Assembly (NCBI GenBank): GCA_029688825.1
Contig: JARUKX010000003.1
Coordinates: 124,001-188,000 of the forward strand
Origin: Haloarculaceae archaeon H-GB1-1
GTDB lineage: Archaea > Halobacteriota > Halobacteria > Halobacteriales > Haloarculaceae
DNA length: 64,000 nucleotides
Direction of reading: 5' to 3'
How positions within the stretch are numbered: the first letter of the stretch is position 1; each line of letters begins with the position of its first letter. The position numbers and the translations under genes are program-made. The notes beneath the pieces are model-generated. The model ran no database searches. It worked only from the letters and a program-made list of their open reading frames with translations, and had not been told where the DNA came from. Positions 43,511-52,074 of the stretch are shown piece by piece.

Positions 43511-45081
43511 CGACCGACCTCCGCTTCGGCTTCGAAGTCACCCGCGGGAACGCTCGTGACGCCGTCGGCGTCCTGGCCCGCCATCAGCAGGCCGAGCTGT
43601 TCCTCGGTCACGTCGTCGGGGTCCACGACGTCGGTGAACGCTCCCTCGTACATGACGCCCAGTCTGTCCGAGAGCTGTTGGACCTCGTCGAGCTTCGAGG
43701 AGACGAGCAACACGGCTTTCCCCTCGTTCCGGAGTTCGACGAGCTTCTCCTGGACGAACTCGACGCTGCCCACGTCCAGTCCGCGCGTCGGGTGCGAGGC
43801 GACGACGACCCGCGGGTCGCGCTCGAACTCCCGACCGGCGACCAGCTTCTGCTGATTGCCGCCCGAGAGGGATTTCGCGGTCGCGTCGGGATTGGGTGGC
43901 CGGACGTCGTAGTCCGCGATGATGTCCTCGACGTGCTGGCGGAGCGTCGCCCAGTCGATGCGTCCGCCCGGAGCGAAGTCGGGGTCGTGCTGGCTCCCGA
44001 GCAGGCCGTTCTGGAGCAGCTCGAAGTCCATCACGAGGCCGCGATGCTGGCGGTCCTCGGGGATGTAGGCCATCCCCTGCTCGATGCGGTCGCGCCGCGA
44101 ATCGGTCGTGACGTCCGCGCCGTCGAAGTACACCCTTCCCTCGTCGGGGACGTCGAGCCCGGTGATCGCCTCGACGAGTTCCGACTGGCCGTTGCCGTCG
44201 ACCCCGGCGATGCCGAACACCTCGCCCTCGCGAATCTGGAAATCGAGGCTCGAAACCTGGTCGACCCCGCGGTCGTCGGTCACCGTCAGGTCGGATACTT
44301 CGAGTCCGACGTCGCCGGGAGAACTCGGGGGTTTCTCGACGTCGAGCAGCACCTCGCGGCCGACCATCAGTTCCGCCAGTTCCCGCTTCGACGTCGTCGA
44401 CGTGTCGACGGTGCCGACCGTTTCGCCGTCGCGGAGGACGGTGATGGCGTCGGCCACGCCGAGCGCTTCGCCCAGCTTGTGCGTGATGAAGATGATCGTC
44501 TTCCCCTGGTCGGTCAGCTCGTCGAAGATGTCGAACAGCTCCTCGACCTCCTGGGGCGTCAACACTGCCGTCGGCTCGTCGAGGATGAGGATGTCCGCGC
44601 CACGGTAGAGCGCCTTCAGGATCTCGACGCGCTGCTGGACGCCGACGCTCAGGTCCTCGACGACCGCGTCGGGTTCGACGTCGAATCCGTACCGGGCTGT
44701 CAGGTCTGTGACCGCCTCGCGGGCGGCCTCGCGGTCGACGGTGAACCCGAGCCGGGAGCGGGGTTCGTTGCCCAGGACGACGTTGTCGGCGACGGTCATC
44801 GGGTCGACCAGCATGAAGTGCTGGTGGATCATGCCGATGCCCGCGTCGATGGCGTCTCGCGGCGAATCGAACTCCCGTGGCGTCCCGTCGATGCGAATCT
44901 CCCCCTCGTTCGGCTCGTACAGCCCGTAGAGAACGTTCATCAGGGTCGTCTTCCCCGCCCCGTTCTCACCCAGAAGAACGTGAACCGACCCCCGGTCGAC
45001 CGTGAGTTCCACCCGGTCGTTGGCGACGACGTCGCCGAACCGCTTCGTGATGCCGTCGAGTTCCACGACTGGCTCGTTCAT
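43507..45081 (-). CDS. Nucleoside-type ABC transporter ATP-binding protein
   Basis: 524-residue double ATPase, with two nucleotide-binding domains fused as in YufO/NupO. The first domain has Walker A LLGENGAGKTTLMN, signature LSVGVQQRVEILKAL and Walker B ILILDEPTAVLT. The second has a degenerate Walker A GVDGNGQSELVEA and signature LSGGNQQKLVAGREF, as is normal for this family. The ATG at 45081 is chosen over a GTG three codons upstream. It follows the lipoprotein gene by 71 nt. Confidence 0.92.
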   Translation of the reverse strand: MNEPVVELDGITKRFGDVVANDRVELTVDRGSVHVLLGENGAGKTTLMNVLYGLYEPNEGEIRIDGTPREFDSPRDAIDAGIGMIHQHFMLVDPMTVADNVVLGNEPRSRLGFTVDREAAREAVTDLTARYGFDVEPDAVVEDLSVGVQQRVEILKALYRGADILILDEPTAVLTPQEVEELFDIFDELTDQGKTIIFITHKLGEALGVADAITVLRDGETVGTVDTSTTSKRELAELMVGREVLLDVEKPPSSPGDVGLEVSDLTVTDDRGVDQVSSLDFQIREGEVFGIAGVDGNGQSELVEAITGLDVPDEGRVYFDGADVTTDSRRDRIEQGMAYIPEDRQHRGLVMDFELLQNGLLGSQHDPDFAPGGRIDWATLRQHVEDIIADYDVRPPNPDATAKSLSGGNQQKLVAGREFERDPRVVVASHPTRGLDVGSVEFVQEKLVELRNEGKAVLLVSSKLDEVQQLSDRLGVMYEGAFTDVVDPDDVTEEQLGLLMAGQDADGVTSVPAGDFEAEAEVGR

Positions 45082-45152
45082 TTCCACCACCTGGTACTCC
45101 TCACGCCGAAAAGCTGTCGCTATTCCATCGGTCCCCCCTCGTCTGAACGCGG

Positions 45153-46283
45153 TTAGACGTCCCCGGGTTTGGTCGGGACCGTGATGTCGCCGTCGATGAT
45201 GGCCTTCCGTGATTCCTCGAGGGCGGCCGTCACGTCGTCGGGGACGGACGACCCGAGCTGCTGGCCGAGGACTGGCTGGACGCCGTTCTTCTCCAGGCCC
45301 AGGGCGTTTATCTGCCCGCCTTTGAACGAGCCGTTCACGACGTTCTCGACTGCAGTGGCCACGGCCTGGTCGACGCGTTTGACCATGCTCGCGAGGATGA
45401 CGTCTTTGTACTCGGACGCGCTCTTCGACTGGTCGGCGTCGACGCCGACGGCGAAGCGGCCGCGCTCCTGGGCGGCCTTGAACGCGCCGATACCGCTCGC
45501 ACCGGCACCGTGATAGACGATGTCGGCACCGTCGTCGTACATCGAGAGGGCGATCTCCTTGCCCTTCGCCGGATCAGTCCAGCTACCGACGTACGCCGCC
45601 GTCACTTCGTTGTCCTCGTGGGCGTACTTGTTGCCGGCCATGTAGCCCGCCTGGAACTTCTTGATGAGCGGGATCTCCAGGCCGCCGACGAAGCCGATCT
45701 TGCCGGCGTCGTTCGTCTTCCCGGCACCGGCTTCGAAGCCCATCTTCGTGATCTGCCCCGCGAGGTGACCGATCTGGAACGAACCCTCGTGCTCTTTGAA
45801 GACGTAGCTGGCGACGTTGTCGCTGTCGACCGTGCTGTCGACCAGCATGAAGTTCTGGTCGGGGAACTGCTTGGCCGTCTCCTTCAGGGCGCTCGTCTGT
45901 GCGAATCCGATACAGCAGATGAGGTCGTAGTCGGGGCTCGTCGACTGAGCGAAGCGCTGCTGGAGCGTCTTGAAGTCGCTCGGACCGCTGGGCTCGGCGT
46001 TCTGGAACTCGACGTCGTACTTCTCGGCCGCCTGTTTGACCCCTCGGTGGGCCATGTCGTTGAACGACTTGTCGCCGAGGCCGCCGAGTGCGTAGACCAT
46101 CCCGACGTTGATGGTGTCACCGCCGGAGCCCCCGCTCGCGGTGGTCTCGCCCTCCGAGGCCGTCGTTTCCCCCGCTTCGGTCGTCTCCTCACTCCCACCG
46201 CCACCGGAACAGCCCGCGAGTCCGGTGAGTGCAACTGAACCGCCAGTGTACTTCAGAAACTTCCGTCGTTGGATGTTCGTCAT
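45153..46283 (-). CDS. BMP-family substrate-binding lipoprotein
   Basis: 376-residue extracytoplasmic binding protein of the BMP/Med family, which bind nucleosides. It has a twin-arginine signal (IQRRKFLKYTGGSVALTG) and lipobox LAGC at about 22-25, then a Ser/Thr/Glu/Gly linker of about 30 residues before the folded domain. Family landmarks are VYALGGLGDKSFNDMAHRGV and DLICCIGFAQTSALKETAKQ. It heads the importer operon. Its promoter, with a GTATTATTT element at about 46329-46338 on the minus strand, shares a 190-nt gap with uspA. Confidence 0.9.
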   Translation of the reverse strand: MTNIQRRKFLKYTGGSVALTGLAGCSGGGGSEETTEAGETTASEGETTASGGSGGDTINVGMVYALGGLGDKSFNDMAHRGVKQAAEKYDVEFQNAEPSGPSDFKTLQQRFAQSTSPDYDLICCIGFAQTSALKETAKQFPDQNFMLVDSTVDSDNVASYVFKEHEGSFQIGHLAGQITKMGFEAGAGKTNDAGKIGFVGGLEIPLIKKFQAGYMAGNKYAHEDNEVTAAYVGSWTDPAKGKEIALSMYDDGADIVYHGAGASGIGAFKAAQERGRFAVGVDADQSKSASEYKDVILASMVKRVDQAVATAVENVVNGSFKGGQINALGLEKNGVQPVLGQQLGSSVPDDVTAALEESRKAIIDGDITVPTKPGDV

Positions 46284-46415
46284 TTGTTGGTCTCCCTGAG
46301 TCGCTACCCGGAACGGTGGTATGGGTCCCAAATAATACCTTGGTAAAATCTCACGCCGGTTGTCTCGGGGTTTCTCCATAGAGAGACAGTGCCATGTGAA
46401 CGATTGTGTAAATCC

Positions 46416-46433
46416 TTTACTCGAATCTGAATA
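46416..46433. promoter_or_regulatory. TrmB-like site in the uspA/BMP intergenic region
   Basis: TTTACTCGAATCTGAATA. The reverse complement contains TATT-N7-GAGTA, one base off TACT-N7-GAGTA, and the first 16 nt are identical to the element upstream of the aldolase operon (34977-34992). It lies just upstream of the uspA TATA-like GGATTTAAGG (about 46444-46453) and 130 nt from the BMP start. Confidence 0.45.
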
Positions 46434-46476
46434 AAGACTCGAAGGATTTAAGGAGCTCCTGGTCCAATACAGTAAT

Positions 46477-46968
46477 ATGAACATGGAAACCGTGCTTCTG
46501 GCACTCGACTCGACCGACGACGAGCGGCTCTACGAACTCGTCGATACCGCGGCGAACGTCGCTGGTCCCGCCGACGCCACCGTCGTCCTGCTCCACGTGT
46601 TCGACCGCGACGAGTACGAATCGCTTCAGCACCGGCTCGGTATCGACCCGTCCTCGGAGACCACGCCGAGCGACGTCGCCAAGCGCTACGAGACGGTCAA
46701 AACCGTCGCCGACGCGCTCGAAGCTCGCGGTATCGAAGTCGAGATCCGCGGGGCACTCGGCGACGAAGGCGATTCCATCGTTCGCGTCGCGGGCACCGTC
46801 GGCGCGGACATGGTCGTCGTCGGCGGTCGCAAGCGCTCGCCGACCGGCAAGGCCGTCTTCGGCTCGGTGGCACAGCGCGTCATGCTGAACTCCCCGTGTC
46901 CCGTCACCTTCGTCAAGGCGAGCGACGTCGAGATCGCGCCCTCCGAGACGCCCGAACTTCGGGCCTGA
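46477..46968 (+). CDS. Universal stress protein UspA family
   Basis: 163-residue single-domain Usp. The ATP-binding motif is present as VVGGRKRSPTGKAVFGSVAQ, so it is of the ATP-binding type. The N-terminal strand METVLLALDSTDD is typical. A TATA-like ATTTAAGG lies about 27-33 nt upstream. It is divergent from the nucleoside importer operon; the role is not otherwise evident. Confidence 0.88.
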   Translation: MNMETVLLALDSTDDERLYELVDTAANVAGPADATVVLLHVFDRDEYESLQHRLGIDPSSETTPSDVAKRYETVKTVADALEARGIEVEIRGALGDEGDSIVRVAGTVGADMVVVGGRKRSPTGKAVFGSVAQRVMLNSPCPVTFVKASDVEIAPSETPELRA

Positions 46969-47057
46969 AGCTCCCTCTGTCTTCGTGGCGTATGTGCTGC
47001 ACCCACACGTCACGTTAATTAGCTATCACGTCCATACGATAACACGACTTCCCGACC

Positions 47058-47543
47058 ATGACCACCGACCGACCCCGCCTTGAACTCTACGTCCGGTCTC
47101 TCCTCCCCGACGGTGCGCACGAACGACAGGAAGCCGCCATCGAACGGCTCGACCGACTCGACGAGAACGACGACGTGTCCGAGTACTCCGTCGTCGTGTG
47201 GGGAAAACAGGTCGCACCCGAGACGGCCGCTGCCCGAACTCGCGAAGGCGAGTACATCCTGAACCGCATCGCCGAGTTCAAGCAGTGGGCACTGGGCAAC
47301 ACCGTCTCGCTGGAATCGTTCTACCAGGAGCGCCGCGTCGACGCCCCCGTGACCGCGGAGGCCCACACCGCCATCACGCTCCCCGTCATGGGCCTCGCCG
47401 AGTACCACGGGGGAGAGCTGACCCACGTCGCGCCGTGTACTGACGGCGATACGGTCCACACTGTCGTGGAACGACTCGAACAACTGGAAAACGGGCAGAC
47501 GGAACCGCCGACCAGCCCGCAGGACCCGATTCCGACGCCCTGA
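47058..47543 (+). CDS. Conserved haloarchaeal hypothetical protein (161 aa)
   Basis: Not assigned to a named function. The N-terminus PRLELYVRSLLPDGAHERQE with a following helix (AIERLDRLDEND) and strand (VSEYSVVVWGKQV) recurs in haloarchaeal proteins often labelled HTH-domain proteins, from memory. The C-terminus (EYHGGELTHVAPCTDGDTVH) ends in a helix and a Pro-rich tail. A function in gene regulation is possible but unsupported by a clear helix-turn-helix here. Confidence 0.6.
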   Translation: MTTDRPRLELYVRSLLPDGAHERQEAAIERLDRLDENDDVSEYSVVVWGKQVAPETAAARTREGEYILNRIAEFKQWALGNTVSLESFYQERRVDAPVTAEAHTAITLPVMGLAEYHGGELTHVAPCTDGDTVHTVVERLEQLENGQTEPPTSPQDPIPTP

Positions 47544-47567
47544 CCGGCCACGTCCTCTCCGTTCGAC

Positions 47568-48884
47568 TTACTCACACAACGCTGCTTCGACGACCTGGAG
47601 CGGATGCTGGACCTCGTAGCCCGTCCCGTGCTCCATCTGCATCGCGCACGTGGGACACTCCGTCAGCCCGGTGTCGCCCTCGACCGCCTCCATGTGCTCG
47701 AACATCTCCGCACCGATCTGCATCGCGGTGTCGTAGTTCTCCGCCTTCCAGCCGTAGGTGCCCGAGATGCCGGAACAGGAGTCGCCCACGTCCTCGACGT
47801 CGACGCCGTCGACGCCGTCGAGCAGTTCGATAGCCTGCGTGTCCAGTCCCTGATTACGCGCGTGACACGGCGCGTGATACGCGAGGTCGGGATATTCGGC
47901 GTCGGCCTCGGCGAGGTCGTCTGCCACGTCCTCGTGGATGCGGAGGTACTCCAGTGCCTCGTAGGTGCTCGCAGCCACCGTTGCGGTTCCGTCGAACGAG
48001 AACAGTTCGGGGTACTCCTGGCGGAGCGCCATCGAGCAGGAGGTACACGAACACACCACGTCGTAGCCGTCCGCGACCAGCTCGCGGAACGTCTCGACGT
48101 TGAACTTCGCGGCGCGGCGGGCGTCGTCGAGCATGCCGTTCGCGAACATGGGCGTCCCCGAGCAGCGCTGCTCGGGCACCGCGACCTCGTAGCCGTAGTG
48201 TTCGAACACGCGAACGAGGGATTTCGCCACCTCGGGCGTGTTGTGATTCGCGTAGTCGCCGTGGAAGTAGGCGATGCGCCTGTCTTCGCTCTGGACGTTG
48301 GCCCCGCCGCGCTCGTCCCACCACGACCGGAACGTCTGCTCGGCGAACGCGGGGAACTCCCGCTCGCTCGTGATACCGAGCAGTTTCTCGTTGAGCCACT
48401 GGACCGCCGACGACCCCATCAGCGCGTTGGTCAGCCGTGGGAACGCGCTCCCGAGCTTCGCCAGCCGGCCGTAGTTCGCGAGGATGCGGTTGCGCAGGTA
48501 CTCACGAGAGAACGGCGGGAGGTTCTCCTCGACGTACTCGGCGCGCGCTGTGTTGTGCATCTGGCTCAGGGGCACGTCCGCCGGGCACGCACCGTCACAC
48601 CGCATGCAGTTCGAGCACTTCATCACGGAGGAATCGACCTCGACGTCGTCCTTGCGCTTGAGCCGCCACTGCTCGGGGCCCTGGAACTTCGGGCCGGGGA
48701 AGTCCTCGTCGACTTCGGCGACCGGGCACGAGGAGTCACACGTGGAGCACTTGTAACAGCTATCGGCACCGGGACGGAGGTCCATGTCCTCGCCGTCGAA
48801 CACGTCGACCGGGTCGAAGTCGTCGCCCAGCGGCTCCTCGTCGAACACGTCTATCGTCTCGAAGTCGTCTGTCGCGTCGCTCAT
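47568..48884 (-). CDS. glpC: Anaerobic-type glycerol-3-phosphate dehydrogenase subunit C
   Basis: 438-residue iron-sulphur membrane-anchoring subunit that passes electrons from GlpAB to the quinone pool. Two 4Fe-4S ferredoxin motifs are CYKCSTCDSSCP and CSNCMRCDGACP. Two CCG-type cysteine-rich domains follow (VVCSCTSCSMALRQEYP; HAPCHARNQG with GDSCSGISGTYG and TECPTCAMQMEHGTG). The acidic N-terminal 35 residues are an extension. The start overlaps the glpB stop as ATGA. Confidence 0.92.
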   Translation of the reverse strand: MSDATDDFETIDVFDEEPLGDDFDPVDVFDGEDMDLRPGADSCYKCSTCDSSCPVAEVDEDFPGPKFQGPEQWRLKRKDDVEVDSSVMKCSNCMRCDGACPADVPLSQMHNTARAEYVEENLPPFSREYLRNRILANYGRLAKLGSAFPRLTNALMGSSAVQWLNEKLLGITSEREFPAFAEQTFRSWWDERGGANVQSEDRRIAYFHGDYANHNTPEVAKSLVRVFEHYGYEVAVPEQRCSGTPMFANGMLDDARRAAKFNVETFRELVADGYDVVCSCTSCSMALRQEYPELFSFDGTATVAASTYEALEYLRIHEDVADDLAEADAEYPDLAYHAPCHARNQGLDTQAIELLDGVDGVDVEDVGDSCSGISGTYGWKAENYDTAMQIGAEMFEHMEAVEGDTGLTECPTCAMQMEHGTGYEVQHPLQVVEAALCE

Positions 48885-50152
48885 TGTCTGAGTTCGGTGT
48901 GGATAAGTTCTGTTGCGGCGCGGCGGCCGGCCGCGAAGCCCGTGGCGAGCGAGACGCCGCTGCCGGACTTCTCGGCCGCGAAGTCCGCACCGCCGAGGAC
49001 GGCCCCCGCGGCGCGAAGGTTCTCGTATTCCGTCGTTCCGTCGGCGGCCAGTGGTCGGAGTTGCGCGTCCACGTCCACGCCAAAGCGGGCGAATGCGTGT
49101 TCGCCGAACGCGTCGTCCTCGAACCACTCGTAGCGGTCGGCCGGATGCGGGACGTGGCAGTCGAACACCGGTTCGGACACCTGCTCGCGGTCGGCCTCGA
49201 CGCCACCGCCGACGAGTCCGCCCGTCGCGAGGACGTATTGGTCGGCCGCGTACGGGACGCGATTGCCCACGCGGTCGACGGTGACCGTCTCCACGCGGTC
49301 CTCGGTGGCGTCGAAATCGACCACGGGATTGCCCTGCTCCACGCGGACGCCCTCGTCGGCGAGCGCGTCGTGGAGCAGATTCTCCAGTCGGAGACCGGGC
49401 ACGCTGGGCGGTCCTGTCGGAATCTCGAACACCGACGCGCCGAGCGCCTCCGCGAGGGACGTACGGACCGATTCGGGCCCCTCCTGTCCGAGCACGGCGG
49501 GGAAGCCGACTCGTGATTCCCCCGCGAGATGGGGCTTCACGCGCTCGGCAAGTCGGTCGCGGACGCCCGGGTCCTCGTCGAGCAGGTGCGCGAACCGAGT
49601 CGCAGTCGCGTCTTCAGCTGTGACGTCCGGGAAGGAGACGGTCGCCGCGCGTACCTCGAACGGGACGCCCGCGGCGTCGAGGTGCGTCGCGGCCAACGAC
49701 GGCTCGAAGTCAGTCGTCCCCTCGAAGCCCACGAGCAGCGTCGCTTCCTCGCGACTCGCCAGGCCGGGCTCGACGGTCGCCGGATAGCGGGCGGTCGGTT
49801 TGACCGTTCCGCCGGTGGTCGGGACGAGCGCGTTCCGGTCGGTGTGCGACCCGCGGTAGTGGTCGCCGGCGAGGTCGTCGAACAGGGCGAGGCCGTCAGC
49901 GAGGGCATCCGGTCCAGCCCGCTCGTACGGATGGCCCTCGGGGAGGTCGGCCACTGCGTCGAATGGGTCGACCACGGGGCCGGTCCCGTCCGGGAGATAG
50001 CCCAGCACGTCGATCAGCCCGCTCGCCTGTCGGAGCGTGCTCTTCGTCGCGGAGACCAGCCGGACGGTCGCTCCCTCGCGAGCCCCGGCGATCGCGGCCG
50101 TGATGCCGGCGAGTCCGCCGCCGACGACCAGTACGTCGTCCTCAATCGCCAT
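48881..50152 (-). CDS. glpB: Glycerol-3-phosphate dehydrogenase subunit B
   Basis: 423-residue flavoprotein subunit. The N-terminal Rossmann motif is [20 protein letters not shown] and the C-terminal FAD-binding end is [20 protein letters not shown]. The central part has [13 protein letters not shown] and [15 protein letters not shown], characteristic of GlpB. It overlaps glpA by 11 nt and glpC by 4 nt, so the three genes are translationally linked. Confidence 0.92.
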   Translation of the reverse strand: MAIEDDVLVVGGGLAGITAAIAGAREGATVRLVSATKSTLRQASGLIDVLGYLPDGTGPVVDPFDAVADLPEGHPYERAGPDALADGLALFDDLAGDHYRGSHTDRNALVPTTGGTVKPTARYPATVEPGLASREEATLLVGFEGTTDFEPSLAATHLDAAGVPFEVRAATVSFPDVTAEDATATRFAHLLDEDPGVRDRLAERVKPHLAGESRVGFPAVLGQEGPESVRTSLAEALGASVFEIPTGPPSVPGLRLENLLHDALADEGVRVEQGNPVVDFDATEDRVETVTVDRVGNRVPYAADQYVLATGGLVGGGVEADREQVSEPVFDCHVPHPADRYEWFEDDAFGEHAFARFGVDVDAQLRPLAADGTTEYENLRAAGAVLGGADFAAEKSGSGVSLATGFAAGRRAATELIHTELRQ

Positions 50153-51824
50153 CGGGTGACCCTCCGTCGAAGGCGTCGAACGCCACCGCCTCCCCGGTCC
50201 GCGCCGGGTCGCCGTCGCGGTTCATCGTGGTCGCGTGCAGCGCGTGGTTCAGCATGGCCTGTGAGAGCTGCTGTCCCCACAGGGCGTGGCGCTGGCCCTT
50301 CCAGCGCTCCTGGTAGAGGTCGTCGAGGGCTTCGCGCGCGACGGGTTCGTCGTAGTCGGGCGCGAGTTCGTTGGCCATCCGGTGACAGCAGAAGCCGCCC
50401 TGGCAGTTGCCCATCGACGCGCGCGTCCGGAGCCGCACGGCGTTGAGGTCGGAGCCGGAGTCGTCGATGGCGTCCCGTAGCTCCGCGCGGGTGACCGCTT
50501 CGCACTCGCAGACGACGGGATTTGGCTCGTCGGTCGTCAGGACCTCGTCAGCCCGACTCCCGAGTCGCTGCACGCTCCGTCTGCCGATCGGCGAACGAAG
50601 GCCGAACTCGTCCATGTAGTCCCGGAGGACGTCGAAGTCGTCGCTGCCGGGCAACGGGACGTCGGCGGTCGCACAGGACGCCCGGACGCCGAACTTCTCG
50701 CAGACGTGGTCGGCGACCGTCTCGGCCATCATCCGGTAGGTGGTGAACTTCCCGCCGACGATGGTGGTCAGACCGTCGAGACCGTCGCGTTCGGCGTGGT
50801 CGAGCAGGAAGAAGTCCCGCGTGATGTCCGTCGGGTCCTCGCTGGCCACGTCCGGCGGCTCGTACAGCGGTCGGACGCCCCAGAATGAACGGATGGTCCG
50901 TGCCTCTCGGAGAATCGGGAGCAGTTTCGCCAGTTCGTCGATGACGAGGTCGACCTCCCACTGCTCCTCGGGGTAGTCGTCGGGGTCCGATACCTCCTCG
51001 TCCGTGGTGCCGAGGATGGCGGTCGTCTCGTGCGGGACCACGATGTCGGCGTCGCCTTTCGGTCGGCATCGATTGACGACGGTGTCGACCTGTCGGACGT
51101 TCATGATGGTCATGACGCCCTTCGAGGGGCGGACCTCGACGTCGAGGCCGGCCATCGCGCCGATCTCCCCCGTCCACGCGCCCGCGGCGTTGACGACGTA
51201 GTCGGCGCGTAGCTCCTCGGTCGTGCCCGACGTTCCGTGGGTGTGTGTACCCGGCCCGCTCTCGTGGCGGACCTCGACGCCGACGACCTCGTCGTCTTCG
51301 ACGAGCAGGTCGGTCACCTCGGCGTGCGTCTCGATGCGGGCACCGCGCTCCTGTGCGTCTGCGGCGTTCGCGACGCAGAGCCGGAACGGGTCGACGGCAC
51401 CGTCCGGGACGTAGATGGCCTTCTCGACGTCCTCGGAGAGGAACGGTTCGAGCTTTCGGGCTTCGTCGCCGGAGAGCACCTCCGCGGGGATGTCGCAGTC
51501 TCGACACCCCTGGAGCTTCTCCTCGAAGTAGTCCTCGCCGTCGTCGGGAAGCTTCGCGAAGAGGCCGCCCGTCTCCTCGACGCAGTGGCTCGCGATGTCT
51601 CGGAGGACGCGATTCTCCTCGATACACTCGCGGGCGCTCTTCTGGTCCGACACCGCGTAGCGACCCCCGCTGTGTAACAGCCCGTGCATCCGGCCGGTCG
51701 TCCCGTCGGTGAGGGTGCCGCGTTCGACGAGCGTCACGTCCAGTCCGCGCATCGTCAAATCGCGGGCGATGCCCGTCCCCGTCGAGCCCCCTCCGATGAC
51801 GACGACGGACGTCGAGGATGCCAT
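50142..51824 (-). CDS. glpA: Glycerol-3-phosphate dehydrogenase subunit A
   Basis: 560-residue catalytic subunit converting glycerol-3-phosphate to dihydroxyacetone phosphate. The FAD motif is [20 protein letters not shown], with [17 protein letters not shown] and [20 protein letters not shown] as family signatures. The C-terminal BFD-like [2Fe-2S] domain has [11 protein letters not shown] and [13 protein letters not shown]. It heads glpABC, the main glycerol catabolism route in Haloferax. A TATA-like ACTTTTAT (about 51857-51864) precedes it, with a CGAGTAAA word further upstream. Confidence 0.94.
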   Translation of the reverse strand: MASSTSVVVIGGGSTGTGIARDLTMRGLDVTLVERGTLTDGTTGRMHGLLHSGGRYAVSDQKSARECIEENRVLRDIASHCVEETGGLFAKLPDDGEDYFEEKLQGCRDCDIPAEVLSGDEARKLEPFLSEDVEKAIYVPDGAVDPFRLCVANAADAQERGARIETHAEVTDLLVEDDEVVGVEVRHESGPGTHTHGTSGTTEELRADYVVNAAGAWTGEIGAMAGLDVEVRPSKGVMTIMNVRQVDTVVNRCRPKGDADIVVPHETTAILGTTDEEVSDPDDYPEEQWEVDLVIDELAKLLPILREARTIRSFWGVRPLYEPPDVASEDPTDITRDFFLLDHAERDGLDGLTTIVGGKFTTYRMMAETVADHVCEKFGVRASCATADVPLPGSDDFDVLRDYMDEFGLRSPIGRRSVQRLGSRADEVLTTDEPNPVVCECEAVTRAELRDAIDDSGSDLNAVRLRTRASMGNCQGGFCCHRMANELAPDYDEPVAREALDDLYQERWKGQRHALWGQQLSQAMLNHALHATTMNRDGDPARTGEAVAFDAFDGGSPDGD

Positions 51825-51883
51825 GGAGTTACCTGCAACTCGGGGCCGGTAGAACCATAAAAGTTACTAGCAACCTCGCATCG

Positions 51884-51891
51884 CGAGTAAA
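51884..51891. promoter_or_regulatory. CGAGTAAA half-site in glpA/glpK divergent region
   Basis: CGAGTAAA in the 250-nt gap between divergent glpABC and glpK, upstream of the glpA TATA region. Only a half-site matches the TrmB-like pattern; the partner TACT is 14 nt away (51865-51868) instead of 7-8. No other gene is seen in 51825-52074. Confidence 0.3.
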
Positions 51892-52039
51892 CTAACCCGT
51901 AGTGGAGAGATGAACGTGCCACGACACCGGCGTAATCGGCCCCAGAACAGGATAGATTTCGTGTCAATTCTTCCCAAGGTTTAATACGGTGACCTCTGTT
52001 AATTACGGATAAGATGCAACCGGGAGTAAAAAATGGGTG

Positions 52040-52069
52040 GTCTGCAGACTATCTCCGACAAGAGGTGAT
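52040..52069 (+). promoter_or_regulatory. glpK leader: palindrome plus strong Shine-Dalgarno
   Basis: The likely TATA (GTTTAATAC, 51979-51987) places the transcript start near 52010, leaving a leader of about 65 nt. It holds a 10-nt palindrome GTCTGCAGAC (52040-52049) and GAGGTGAT (52062-52069), an 8-base match to the 16S rRNA 3' end, 5 nt before the ATG. Most genes here look leaderless, so this one stands out. Confidence 0.55.
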
Positions 52070-52074
52070 ACAAG

